A stretch of 64,000 nt of DNA from Vombatus ursinus. Its lineage: Eukaryota; Chordata; Mammalia; Diprotodontia; Vombatidae. This document shows positions 48,798 through 60,149 of this stretch, in pieces; within the stretch, counting starts at the first letter, position 1; every line of letters starts with the position of its first letter. The position numbers and the translations under genes were made by a program. The stretch covers positions 11,759,984-11,823,983 of the forward strand of contig NW_020954548.1 in assembly GCF_900497805.2 (NCBI RefSeq). The letters are read 5' to 3'. The notes below the pieces were generated by a model. It searched no databases. It was not told where the DNA came from and saw only the letters and a list, made by a program, of their open reading frames with translations.

Positions 48798-50164
48798 TTA
48801 AGCAACAAAAACAGTTTCACATATTGGCACTTAAATTACTGGGGAGAAACACTTACTGTGCAGGGAGCCTGTGGAAGCAACACATTCCCATTATTACATT
48901 CAATGGTCTCACTGAGAAGGCTGGCGAAGTTAAGAGGCAAACACCTGTGTTTTCAGTGCATCTCAGCTGGAGAGTGTCTTTGGTGGTTGATACTAGAGAA
49001 ATGAGCTTTAGGAATCCCCACTTGCTTTATCCAGTGGCAATACTCGATGTCAACCTCTAATTTATTTCATTCAATTGTGTAATTGCCCCTTCAGGAATAA
49101 AGTTAAACTGAGCTTTCTCTCTCTATCCAAAACTGCTGATCCTATAAAGGAGGTCCTCTTGGGAGCGATTGAAAGGTGAACTGCAAAGCATTTTATGTGA
49201 CTAATATGCAAAAAGAAAAGGAGGAAGAGTTTGAGATTCCAAATCTCCTGATCTCCATGGCTAACAAATTTCAATTGCCCCATTAGTGGAAACAGGGAAG
49301 AGATATGGAATACAAAGTTTGCCACAGGACCCTGCCAGTAAGACACAAGATCTGCAGGGCAAGACAAGAGTCTGCTTCCTGGGTCCCAGGGAGACTTTTT
49401 ATTTAAAATGTAAAAGAAAGCATAGCTTTGAAAGTTATATTTTGAATTTTTTTGTATTTTGAATTCATTTTATATTTAAAGAGAAGCAAACTGTACATAA
49501 TGAGGATTTGCAGTTTCATGAAAATTCTTTTTATTTTCTACTAAGCTCATGGAATTGTTCTTTTGTGTGTGTTAAATTCAGAATACAAAACTTAATAAAC
49601 AAAAAAGAGAAGCACAGTTAGGATATTCCAGCTTCCCTACCAAAAGGAAACTGGAAGATAACTGATCCATGGGTCATGACAAGCTTTCTTCTCCATTACC
49701 AGAGGAGCTTAGAGGACGACTTTGGACATTCTCCTCATTTTTTATTTTGACTTCCCATCGCTGTTTCTTTTATCACCAACTAGTTTGGCTTAATCTAGAT
49801 TTCTCAGCATCTTATACAATTCCTCAGAAGTTGCCGCTCTGATTCACTCTCCTGTTTACTCCTGTATGATTAGTGTTTCTCAATTCTTCTTGTTCTGAGA
49901 CTCTCAGAGCCTGGGACTTCTTATACCTTCTACCACAACTTTCCTGATCAGTTCAGATAAAAAGTTATCACTTCCTGCTGGAATTTCCTGGGACCTTCTC
50001 TTTGACCTTTCCAATGTGCTTATTCATTTTTAGCTTAACATTATTTGTGCACACTATAAACTTATTCAATTGTAACTCCAGGGAAATGTACTGTTTTTCA
50101 TGATTGCATCCTTGATACCTACTCCACAGTAGGTGCTTAATCAATGTTTGTTGAAATTTAGTTT

Positions 50165-51314
50165 AGCAAAGTCAATACAACCAAGATTATAAGGGAAACA
50201 GAAAACTGGGAACAATTTTTACAGAAAGTGTTTCTGATAAAGACCTCATTTCTAAAATATATAGAGAACTAAGTCAAACTTATAAGAATACAAATCATTC
50301 CCTAATTGATAAAGGATTAAAGGTTATGAACAGGTAATTTTCAGAGGAAGAAATTAAAGCTATCTATAGTCATATCAAAAAATGCTCTAAATCACTATTG
50401 ATCAGAGAAATACAAATCAAAATGACTTTCAGGTACCACATCACACCTGTCAGATTGGCTAACATGACAAAACAGGACAATAATAAATGTTGGAGAAGAT
50501 GTGGGAAAATTAGAACACTAATGCATTGTTGGTGGAGTTGTGAACTGATCCAGTCACTCTGGAGAGCAATTTGGAACTATGCCTAAAGGGCTATAAAATT
50601 GTGCATACCCTTTGACCCAGCAATACCATTTCTAGGGCTGTATCTCAAAGAGATCATAAAAATGGGGAAAGGACCCTTGTGTACAAAAATATTTGTAGCA
50701 ACTCTTTTTGTGGTGGCCAAGAATTGGGAATTGAGGGTATGGCCTTCATTTGGGGAATGGCTGAACAAGTTATTGCTATGAATGGAATGGAATACTATTG
50801 TGCTGTAAGAAATAATGAGTAGACAGACTTCAGAAAAACCTGGAAAGACTTATATGAACTGATGCTGAATGAAATGAGCAGAGCCAGGAGAATAATGTAC
50901 ACAGTAATAGCCACATTGTGGCTTTAGATAGACTTAGCTTTGATAGACTTAGCTTTTCTCAGCAATGCAAGAATCTAAGACAGCTCCAGAAGACTCATGA
51001 TGGAAAATGGCTATCCACATCCAGAAAAAGAACCATGGAGTCTGAATGAAGACGGAAGCATACTATTTACTCTACTTTTCTTTCGTTGTTTTATTTCTTC
51101 TTTCTCGGGGTTCCTCCCATTAGTTCTACTTCTTCTATACATCATGTCTAGTGTGAAAATATGCTTAATATGAATGTATAAGTAGAGCTTATATCAGATT
51201 ACATGCCATCTTGGGGAGGGGAGAGGAGAGGAAGGGGGAGAATTAGAACTCAAAATCTTATGGAAGTGAATGTTGAAAATGAAAAAAAAAAGAAATTATT
51301 ATAAAAAAAAAAAG
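50165..51314 (+). mobile_element. 5'-truncated L1, plus orientation, perfect 12-bp target duplication
   Basis: Flanked by GAAATTTAGTTT at 50153-50164 and 51315-51326. The ORF2 C terminus reads KCWRRCGKIRTLMHCWWSCE then LIQSLWRAIWNYA, a stop (TAA at 50584-50586 where the copy at 24051 has a Gln codon), then in the same frame CIPFDPAIPFLGLYLKEI, FVATLFVVAKNWELRV and FGEWLNKL. A 3' UTR of about 430 bp ends 'atggaagtgaatgttgaaaa' with poly(A). It is 5'-truncated and dead. The exact duplication suggests a comparatively recent insertion. Confidence 0.94.
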
Positions 51315-51529
51315 GAAATTTAGTTTGGACCAGCATCTTACACAGCAAACTACAATAAACTCAAATTCTATATATGACTTAAACATTAACAGTTATATCA
51401 TTAAAAAAATACAAAACAGAACCAAATCAGGTACCTTTTACAAGTATAGTTAAAGCAACCTGAGGTCATACACTTGCAGGGGGTACAAGAAATTTATTCA
51501 GTGGCAAGGGGAATATTTAGTAAATAATT

Positions 51530-51560
51530 TTGTATGTATATATATATATATATACTTATT
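51530..51560. repeat. (TA)n tract
   Basis: GTATATATATATATATA run. Confidence 0.9.
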
Positions 51561-51739
51561 TCTTACATGCATATATATGTTAAACTTGATTTTATTTCCT
51601 CTAATATTTAATAGGGGACATGGAAAAGTTTAATGAAAGCATAGAGATATGGAGATTGACAAAGTTTAGGAATCCCTGGGCTAGGGGGAAAATTCTTAAC
51701 CCAATAAGGGATAGAGATAATCACAAAAACTTAAAAATA

Positions 51740-51925
51740 AAATGATATGATGGATATACATATATATTACATTGAGAAGCATTGGGGTATAATATATATT
51801 ACAATATAACATATATTATATATTACAAGAGAATATATATTCTATATACTATATTACATATGTATACTTGTCAATGTAATATGTGTATATACGTGTATGT
51901 ATACAGACAGACACACACAAATATA
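51740..51925. repeat. AT-rich tract with TATATT-type units and ACAC end
   Basis: Low-complexity sequence of ATATATTACA-like words ending in a short CA run. Confidence 0.85.
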
Positions 51926-51999
51926 AAATCATTTCAGAGGAGGGGAGTCCATAGGATCTGGAAGCAATCAGGAAGGTAACTCTTAATCTGAACACTAAA

Positions 52000-53480
52000 G
52001 GAGATTAGGAATGTTGAGAGGCAGAGGCAAAGATGGAATGCATTCTAGGCACATGGAATAGCCTATGCAAAACATGGAGACAGGAACTAGAATGTTGAAA
52101 ATAAGGAACAGAAAAGTAGTCTCATTTGCCTGAAAAGGAGTAGTTCCTAATGAACAGGAATAATATGCAATAAACCCAGAAAAGCAGGCTGAAGAAAGTT
52201 TGTGAAGAGTTTAAACGTCAGAGATTTTTTAATTTTATCCTTTGAGTAAAAGGGAGCCACTGGAAGTTTCGGGGTAAGTAACTGGGTCATATCTGGGCTT
52301 TAGGAATACCACTTTGGTAGTTTAATGAGTGATGGATTAGAGAGGAGAGAGACCAGTTAGGAGGCTATTGCGGTAATCCAGATAAAAAGCAGTGAGGGTA
52401 TGAAGTAGACTGGTGGCCTCTGTGAGTGGAAAAAAAAGGACAGATGAGAGAGTTGTTTTGGAAATAGAATTGAGGAGATTTTGTCAAATGGTTAAGCATG
52501 GAGGGAGAGAGAGGGAGAAGGAAGGGAAGGAACATTTGTATAGCATCTGCTATGCCCCAGCCATGGTGCTAAGCACTTCTACAAATAATATCTCATTTGA
52601 TCCTAACAACAACCCTGCAAGGTAGATGTTCTTATTCTCCATTTTACAGTTGAGGGAACTGAGGCAAACAGGGGTTAACTAGGAAGTATCTGCATCTGGA
52701 TTTGAACTGAGGTCTTCCTGGCTCCAGGCTCACTACCTAGCTGCTTCATGGTGCTGTTGAGGTTAAGAAGTAAGATCACTGAAAGAGTGATGATACAGAA
52801 ATAATGAAGTTAAGAGGAAGGGTGGGTTTGAGGAAAAGATGATGAGTTCAGTTTTGGACATATGAATTAAAAATGCCTAAAGGAATAACCAGTTGAAATG
52901 TCCAATAGATGTTGAAAGCAGAATTAGAGTTCAGGAGAGAATAGGGCTGAATATATTTGAATACATATAGCTGAATTAATGCGAACAGATGAGATTATTG
53001 TGAAAAAGGGAATAAAGTATAAAGAGAAACCCTGGACAGAGTCTTAGGATATATCCACAGTTAGGGTACAAGGTGTGGATGACAATCCAAGTCAGCAATA
53101 TCAAAACTACATAGAGGTCAATAAAGATGAAGACTAAGGACCACCAGATTTGGCACTGGAAACTTTGGAGAATGCAGTTTCAGTTAGGTGAAAGTGAGGG
53201 GGTTGAAAACTGAATGAAATGACTATAGACGGATTTTTCTAGGAGTTTGTCTATGAAGGAGAACATAAATACAGGATAACTTGAGGGATAGGCAAGGCTT
53301 ACTCAAGTTTTTTGTTTGTTTGTTTGTTTGTTCATTTGTTTTTAAAGAATAGGAAAGACCTAGGCTTGTTTGTAGGCAACAGGGAGAGAGCTAGTAGATA
53401 GGGAGGGATAGATGAGAATTACATAGGCATGAGAGTGTTTTGACTGCATCTTGTCTTTCAAAGACCATTTTCTCTGTCAG
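52000..53480 (+). repeat. Long ancient mammal-wide repeat tract
   Basis: 'aggcacatggaatagcctat', 'aaagggagccactggaagtt', 'ggaggctattgcggtaatcc', 'gatgagttcagttttggaca' and 'aaatgtccaatagatgttga' form the best run of this repeat in the window. A MIR/SINE piece interrupts at about 52600-52750. Confidence 0.65.
53311..53345. repeat. (TTTG)n simple repeat
   Basis: Several TTTG units in a row in intron 2. Confidence 0.85.
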
Positions 53481-54904
53481 TTCATAGAGAGCAGGGCTGA
53501 CTAAGTTTAGAAAGAAGCCTATGGTTTTTGAGTAAGGTTTTTGTTTCTCCTGAGGCTTTTTTTTTTTTTGCCAGATGGTTGGCTCAGCATGTGGGCTTGG
53601 CTGTAAGAATGCTCTTCTTTGGAGTTACCATACACAGGGAGAAGAGCTGAAGACACATTCAGGCTTACCTATGTTAAGACAGATTTTTTTTTTTACGTTT
53701 CTGACCCTGTTTTTCCCCCCTTTTAATTACTTTTTTATTGGCTAATTCTCCCAACTTATTTGCATCATGTATTAATATAACACCCAGGCTTTTTATTTTC
53801 CTCCTTTTCCCAAAGGTTTTTGGGATGGAAACTACCCCGTGCTTTAGTCCCATCTCAGACACAAACTTGTATCTCTAGACAAGTTATCTAACCCCTGTCT
53901 CACTTTTCTCATCCATGAAACATCCACTTACCTTATAGGGTTGTTGTGAGAAACAGATACCATCTTCATCATATCACCTTTTCAAGGAGAGTTAGATAAA
54001 AATAGTCCAGGGACAAGTCTTTCTCCTGCTATTTAACTTTTATTTTTAACATTCTGTGGATTATTGCACAGGTGGAAAAAATAACTTCTCTTTGTAACTG
54101 AATAAAAGGATCAGAATATAAGCTCATCTTCTGTAGGGTCACTGAAAACATCAGTTATACTGAAAGTATAACTCCAAAAGCAGAGAGGACAACAGTGATG
54201 ATAAATACCTCATCCTGTTCCTGCAGGACTTTGACTTTCCATGCTAGGAACTCATACTTTCAAAGATTTATAGAAATTATGAGCACTTGGCATGACACCA
54301 TCTATTACAAATGTTGTTTAAGTTTTAATCAATTTGTCATCATCATCATCATCATTATTAGTGCTAATAGTCTTTCAAATGGAGATAATTTTCCAAAAAT
54401 CACTAATAATTAAAAAAATTCAAAAAGTACTTTCCAGACCCAATTTACCTTGGAGAGGGCACTGTTTTCTGTTATCTTTTACAATATTAATTAAGCAAGC
54501 TTCCTGATTTTAATGTTTCTTCATTGATATCTGCCGTTATCAATCCACAATGGATTGTTAACTCTGCCCTTTCCTTCATTATTCCATTCATGGAATGAAA
54601 TCTGAAAAAGCCAAAGCCCAAAATAACTAGAAATCCCCCCTCTTTTTATGCTTAGCTTATTGATGTTGAACCAGGTATTTTATTCAAGCACAGAGTCAAA
54701 ACACTAGCAGATCCTCAGTCCATAAGAAAAGCAATTTGTGGCAATGCCAACATACTTAAAGGTTATTCTGTAATAAATGTAATTAAGGATACCTATGGCT
54801 CATCACACCTATGAGAAGAATAACATCCATTATTCCCTTCCTCTCTTCTCTCTCTGAGATTACTCAACAAATGGTCAAAATTATTCAAGAGGAAAAAGAC
54901 TTAC

Positions 54905-54973
54905 CCTTTCCATTTCTTTGAAGTCATCATCCAACTTGGTTCCTTCTGCTCCTCCAACCTTCTCACTCACTTT
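54905..54973 (-). CDS. SH3GL2: SH3GL2 exon 2: end of H0 helix and start of BAR
   Basis: 23 codons (residues 16-38), phase 0 on both sides: [20 protein letters not shown] then MER. The acceptor is TGTCTTTTGCAG and the donor AGG/gtaagt, a strong consensus donor. It continues the N-terminal amphipathic helix that inserts into the bilayer and leads into the BAR core. It is the most 5' exon in the window; the exon carrying the start codon is not within the 9 kb further upstream. Confidence 0.96.
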
Positions 54974-55240
54974 CTGCAAAAGACAAAACATAGAAGAGAG
55001 TAGTTGTAAAAGAAGTATCTCCAAAGGCTTGCTAGGACCCCTTGCCTCACAACATAATTGCCTCTGAACAGTTATGAAAAACAGCATGATCATAGCTTTC
55101 TTTTGGATGAAAAAATTTTGAATGATACCTATGGATACAATGTGCTTCTTTTTTTTCCTATATAATCCTACAAGGGTAACTGAATGATTTATCATAGCTT
55201 TCTCATTTCACTGATAAAAATTCTCCCCAGCTGGTACCCA

Positions 55241-55271
55241 TTAGATAGATAAATAGATAGATAGATAGATA
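55241..55271. repeat. (GATA)n simple repeat
   Basis: TAGATAGATAAATAGATAGATAG run at an ancient-repeat border. Confidence 0.9.
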
Positions 55272-55908
55272 TGGCATTTATTAATTCTTATTATGGGCCA
55301 GGCACTGAGCTAAGCACTAGGGATACAAATACAGTCAAGCAAGGCATTCCCTGCCCTCAAGGAGCTTATACTCTAAGGAAGGAAGACAGCACATAAAAAG
55401 AAGCTAAAACATGTGGAGGGGAGAACAAGGGAGAAACAATCTGGAGGGAGGAAGGGTATTCTCATTAATAAAGTACTTAGCTAGGACTCTTAGAGAATCT
55501 ATGCGATAGGTATGTCAAAACACATTTAAAATGAAACTCATGCAGAAACGTATCTTGTATTTCCCCTCTGCCACATTATTTTACATCATCATGCCATTCT
55601 AATAAGCAGCAAATGGATGAAGAGTCTGCTTCAGAATCAAAAAAATCATTCACCCATCATTTATATACATACTATATGTTAGGCACTGTGCTAAGTTCTG
55701 GAGATAAAAGGAAAGGCAAAAATACCCTAAACAGTGCCTGCTCCCAAGAAGTTCACAGTCTAAGAAGAAGACAACATGCAAACAACTCTATAAATACAGA
55801 GACAGACAGAGATAGAGAAACAGAGAAAGATTATGAAGGACTTTGAAAGCCAAACGGATGATTTTATAGTTGATCTTCAAGGAAATAGGGAGTCACTGCA
55901 GTATATTG

Positions 55909-56245
55909 GGGCAGCTAGGTGGCATAGTGGATAAAGTGCCAGGTCTACAGTCAGGAATACTTCTGGTATTCTTAGTGGGCTAGAAGCTCTTTGGGTGCAG
56001 TAGATAGAGTACTGGGCGTGTAGTCAGGAAGACTCATCTTCCTGAGTTCAAATCTGGCCTCTGACATTTACTAGCTACGTGACCTTAGGAAAGTCACTTA
56101 ACCCTATTTGTCTCAGTTTCCTCATCTGTAAAATTAGATAGAAAAGGAAATGGTGAACCATTGCAGTATCTTTTCCAAGAAAACCCCAAATAGGGGTTTC
56201 ACAAAGAGTTGGAGATAACTGAAAACTCCTGAACAACAACAACAA
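55909..56245 (+). repeat. Chimeric SINE copy 1 (double tRNA-like head, Mar1 tail)
   Basis: Starts with a normal SINE head (GGGGCAGCTAGGTGGCATAG) inside an ancient repeat, changes after 'tcaggaatac' to a 'tggtattcttagtgggctag' segment, then enters a second head ('gcagtagatagagtactggg') and runs through the CORE and the Bov-B-like tail to about 56245. The middle segment equals the 5' flank of the SINE at 59905-60149. Confidence 0.88.
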
Positions 56246-56396
56246 GCAGGGTGAGATGGGGGGGGGGTGATATGGTGAAGAAAACCATAGAAGAAGCAAG
56301 CTGCTTTGCTTCCCTCTATCCCTTGCAAGGCTAACAATAGAACATACCATCCAAGTGGGTTCCCCAATTCCCCAAGAGAAAAACCCCCCAATTCTT

Positions 56397-56536
56397 TTTA
56401 AGGCAATTGGGGTTAAGTGACTTGCCCAGGGTCACACAGCTAGTAAGTGTCAAATGTTTGGTCTGAGGCTGGATTTGAACTCAGGCCCTCCTGACTTCAG
56501 GGCTGGTGCTCTATCTACTGTCCACCTAGCCGCCTC
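56397..56536 (-). repeat. tRNA-headed SINE, minus orientation
   Basis: T-rich left end, 'gtgacttgcccagggtcaca', 'ggatttgaactcaggccctc', and head 'ccacctagccgcc' at right. It is flanked by AAAACCCCCCAATTCTT and AAAACACTCCAATTCTT (17 bp, two mismatches), its target duplication. Confidence 0.88.
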
Positions 56537-57305
56537 AAAACACTCCAATTCTTGGGGCAGAGCCAAGATGGTGGAGTGAAAGCAGTGACTGCCTTGAGCT
56601 TTCCCCCAAAACCCCTCCAAATACCTGTAAAAAATTCTAAAGCAGCAGAACCCACAAAAAGAGTGAAACAAATTTCCAGCCCAAGACAACCTGGATGGTT
56701 GAGGTATATCGTGCCAGGTAGGGAGAGGAACGCAGGTATATCACTCACAGGCCACAGCGAACCTGGGGCAGGCCTCATGGGACTGAATCGCAGGCAGCTG
56801 TGGCAGTCTCCTGACCTCTCAACCCATGAACACCAAAGACAACTTAGAAGGTCAGTGGGAAAAGTCTGTGACTGCGGTAAGAGTTAGAAGCTAGGTCTCA
56901 GCCACAAGTCCCAAGCGTGGCCCGGGGCAGCAGCTCCCTCCTAAGCTTCCAGACCACAGACAGAGGGGGAATGGAGTGACTGATCAGAGGTGGATTGCAG
57001 GGATCTCTTTGCCAGTACTGAGGCAGGAATCTCTTGCTTTGCTTCTGCTTGGATCTGGGTCACAGTTCTGAGGGACGGTACTGGGGCAAGGAGGAGCTCT
57101 GGCATGGTAGAGCTTGTTGTGGAGGTGGAGAGGAAACACCTCACCCCTTATCACACCACCTTGGATGAACTGAAAATTTACAGGTCCCTAGAAGTACCTC
57201 TGAAAACAGCTGTACAAACCCCCGAAGCTTGGGACAGTACATTCTCCACATTGGAAGTAGACTCTTACCTTAACAGAGAGTTTGAAACTCAAGTAATTGG
57301 CTGGG

Positions 57306-58388
57306 ATCATGAGTAAGCAGTGCAAAAAGAGTCAGACTATATTATCTTACTTTGGTGACAAAGAAGATCAAAACATAGAACTAGAAGAAGACAACAAAGC
57401 CAAAGTTCCTACATCCAAAACCTCCAAGAAAATGAATCAATCCCAGGCCTCAAAAGAGCTCGAAAGGGATTTTGAGAAGCAAGTAAGAGAAGCAGAGGAA
57501 AAACTGAGAAGAGAAATGAGAGTGATGCAAGAAAATCATGAAAAACAAGTCAACAGCTTGCTAAAGGAGACTCAAAAAAATACTGAAGAAAATAACACCT
57601 TAAAAAATAGCCTAACCCAAATGGCAAAAAAGGTCCAAAAAGCCAATGAGGAGAAGAAGGCCCTAAAAAGCAAAACTGGACAAATGGAAAAGGAAGTCCA
57701 AAAACTTACTGAAGAAAATACTTCCTTAAAAATTAGAATAGAGCAATTGGAAGCTAGTGACTTTATGAGAAATCAAGACACTGTAAAACAAATCCAAAAG
57801 AATGAAAAATTAGAAAACAATGTGAAATATCTCAGTGGATAAACAACTGACCTGGAAAATAGATCCAGGAGAGAGAATTTAAAAATTATTGGACTACCTG
57901 AAAGCCATGATCAAAAAAAGAGCCTAGACATCATCTTTCAAGAAATTATCAAGGACAACTTCTCTGATATTTTAGAACCAGAGGGTAAAATAGAAATTGA
58001 AAGAATCCACCAATCACCTCCTGAAAGAGATCCCCAAAGGAAAACTCCTAGGAATATCATAGCCAAATTCCAGAGTTCCCAGGTCAAGGAGAAAATATTA
58101 CAAGCAGTCAGAAAGAAACAATTCAAGTGTCGTGGAAACATAATCAGGATAACACAAGATTTAGCAGCTTCCACATTAAAGGACAACAGGGCATGGAATA
58201 TAATATTCCAGAGGGCAAAGGAGTTAGGATTACAACCAAGAATTACCTACCCAGCAAAACTGACTATAATCCTTCGGGGGAAAAAATGGTCATTCAGTGA
58301 AATAGAGGACTTTCAAGCATTCTTGATGAAAAGACCAGAGTTGAATAGAAAATTTGACTTTCAAATAAAACACTCAAGTGGAACATGA
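57306..58388 (+). pseudogene. L1 ORF1-type protein with one in-frame stop
   Basis: The frame opens at an ATG (MSKQCKKSQTILSYFGDKED), runs through a long heptad-rich coiled coil (about residues 45-165: KELERDFEKQVREAEEKLRR, then TLKNSLTQMAKKVQ, then LKIRIEQLE), meets TAA at 57840-57842, and continues in the same frame into the RNA-binding core: DLENRSRRENLKIIGLPES (the conserved N-terminal edge of the L1 ORF1 RRM), ERIHQSPPERDPQRKTPRNI, then the C-terminal domain with RRKKQF-like basic stretch, ASTLKDNRAWN and FQRAKELGLQPRITYPAKL. It ends at TGA near 58386-58388. The family acts as an RNA chaperone trimer. The single stop makes this copy defective. Confidence 0.9.
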
Positions 58389-58529
58389 AGAGGTAAACAG
58401 GAAAGAGAAAATCATAAGAGACTTATTAAGGTTGAACTGTTTACATTCTTTCATGGAAAGATGACATCCGTAACTCATGAGACCTTTGTCAGTATTAGGG
58501 TAGTTGGAGGGAAAAACATTACATGTATG

Positions 58530-59412
58530 TATAGATAGATAGAGGGCACAGGGTGAGTTGAAGATGAAGGGGTTATAGCTGGAGAATAAAATTAAGGGGT
58601 GAGAGAGGATTATACTAGGAGAAGGAGAAAGGGAGAGGTGAAACGGGGTAAATTATCTCACAAAAAAAAGAGGCTTTTACAGTGGAGGGGAAATGGGGGA
58701 AGGTGAGAGGGAATGAGTGAATCTTATTCTCATAAGATTTGAATTACAGAGGGAATAACATACACACTCAATTGGGTATGGAAATCTGTCTTACCCTACA
58801 GGAAAACAGGGGGGGAAGGGGAAAAGAGAATAGGGGGATGATAGAGGGGAGGGCAGATTGGGAGAGGGGGTAATCAGAAGCAGACACTTCTGATGAGGGA
58901 CAGGGTCAAAAGAAAGAATAGAATAAATGGCGGGGCAGGATAGGATTAAGGGAAATAGAGTTAGTTTATCACAGCATGTCTACTATGGAAGTGTTTTGCA
59001 TAACTGCACATATATAACCTATATTTAGTTGCTTGCCTTTTCAATGAGGGTGGGTGAGGAGGGAGGAAGGGAGAAAATTTGAAACCCAAAGTTTTAAAAA
59101 CACATGTTTAAAAAAAATGTTTTCACATGCAACTGGGAAATAAGAAATACAGGAAATGGGGTACAGAAATCCATCCTTCCCTACAGGAAAATAGAAGGGG
59201 AAGGGGATAAGAGAAGGAGGGGAGAGATAGAAGGAAAGGCAGACTAGGGGATGGGGTATTCAGAATGCATGCCATCTTGGGGTGGGGGGAGGGACGAGAT
59301 GGGATGAAAATTTGGAACTCAAAATCTTGTGGAAGTAAATGTTGAAAACTAAAAAAAAAATAAAAAATAAATAAAAATAAAAATAAAAAAATAAATTAAA
59401 ATTTAAAAAAAA
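58530..59412 (+). repeat. Dimeric 3' UTR of the half-L1 element
   Basis: Two related modules in tandem. Module 1 (to about 59105) has 'ggaaatctgtcttaccctac' followed by a G/A-rich tract and ends 'cccaaagttttaaaaacaca'. Module 2 (about 59110-59350) has 'agaaatccatccttccctac', a second G/A-rich tract and ends 'ggaactcaaaatcttgtgga'. Positions 1-870 of the window show the same two modules in the same order. Confidence 0.9.
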
Positions 59413-59904
59413 CAATTCTTGCTTTCAAGGAGTTAGAGACAGCTTTCAAAAAAACAAATTGCTTTTCTTAGGGTAAGAAAAGCTCTGTTATCTCTCTCTT
59501 CAAGAGAGATGAGATGGGCTCTTCTATGGATTCCCCTCACTGTAGTTTTGTCTTTATGAGGACTTTTCTTCAGTCCTTCCAATAATGATGCACCTCTGAA
59601 TAAGCTCCTTTTGCTCTATCATTCCTAGGTGTTTTGTTGGCCTCAGAGTTTTTATCCCAAAACATTGAAAGTATAAATCTCTTCTTCCATGTATCTGGAG
59701 AGATATCCATCCAGCTGTGTCTTAAAGACCTCTCCTTGTGGGGTTCTCACTACCTGATAAAGCACCAAAGGAAACAAAGAAGACTGTTAGGAGTATGGTA
59801 AAAGATCTATCTTCTGAAGCTTTTAAGGGAGACTAAAAGAACTGAAGTACATGATACATACTTAATTTTTTCTTCCACTCACACAGAACTATCAAAGAAC
59901 TTCT

Positions 59905-60149
59905 TTTGTTGTTGATCAGTCATTTTCAGTTGTGTCCAACTCTTCATGACCCAATTTCGGGTTTTTGTGGCAAAGATATTAGAGTGGGTTGGGATTTCCT
60001 CTTCCAGTTTATTTACAGATGAGGAAACTGAGGCAAACAGGGTTAAGTGACTTGCCCAGGATCATACAGCTAGTAAGTATCTGAGGCCAGATTTAAACTC
60101 AGGAAGATGAGTCTTCCTGACTCCAAGTCTGGCACTCCATCCACTGCAT
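59905..60149 (-). repeat. Mar1 SINE, source locus of the chimeric SINEs (copy 2)
   Basis: 5'-truncated Mar1 with full Bov-B-like tail, flanked by TCAAAGAACTTCT at 59892-59904 and 60150-60162, a perfect 13-bp target duplication. The adjoining right flank ('agcccactatgaatacc') is ordinary unique DNA here, but turns up inside the SINE copies at 55909 and 60899. Confidence 0.93.

Larger units (their letters stand above)
45738..54904 (-). other. SH3GL2: SH3GL2 intron 2
   Basis: 9.2 kb. It holds three Mar1 SINEs (45.9, 46.5 and 48.2 kb), a MIR split by the third, a short (TG)n at 48762-48789, an L2-type tail just before an L1 at 50165, TA-rich tracts at 51530-51560 and 51740-51925, and a long ancient-repeat tract at about 52000-53480. 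46770-47620, 48800-49830 and 53960-54900 show nothing I can name. Confidence 0.75.
56555..59412 (+). mobile_element. Half-L1 (HAL1-like) element: 5' UTR, ORF1, 3' UTR, no ORF2
   Basis: 2858 bp flanked by CAATTCTTG at 56546-56554 and 59413-59421. It begins with the L1-type 5' end GGGCAGAGCCAAGATGGTGG, has about 0.75 kb of 5' UTR, an ORF1 (57306-58388) and about 1.0 kb of 3' UTR ending in an A-rich tail. There is no reverse transcriptase between ORF1 and the 3' UTR. ORF1-only L1 derivatives (HAL1) are a known mammalian class, also reported from marsupials, and depend on L1 proteins for mobility. An alternative is a single internally deleted L1, but other copies of the same 3' UTR at 1-920 and 23352-23989 argue for a family. 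Confidence 0.85.

Noticed and set aside
59461-59509. Two small adjacent hairpins (GCTTTTCTTA/TAAGAAAAGC and a TCTCTCTT/AAGAGAGA stem)
   Set aside because: Short stems in low-complexity sequence; expected by chance at this scale.
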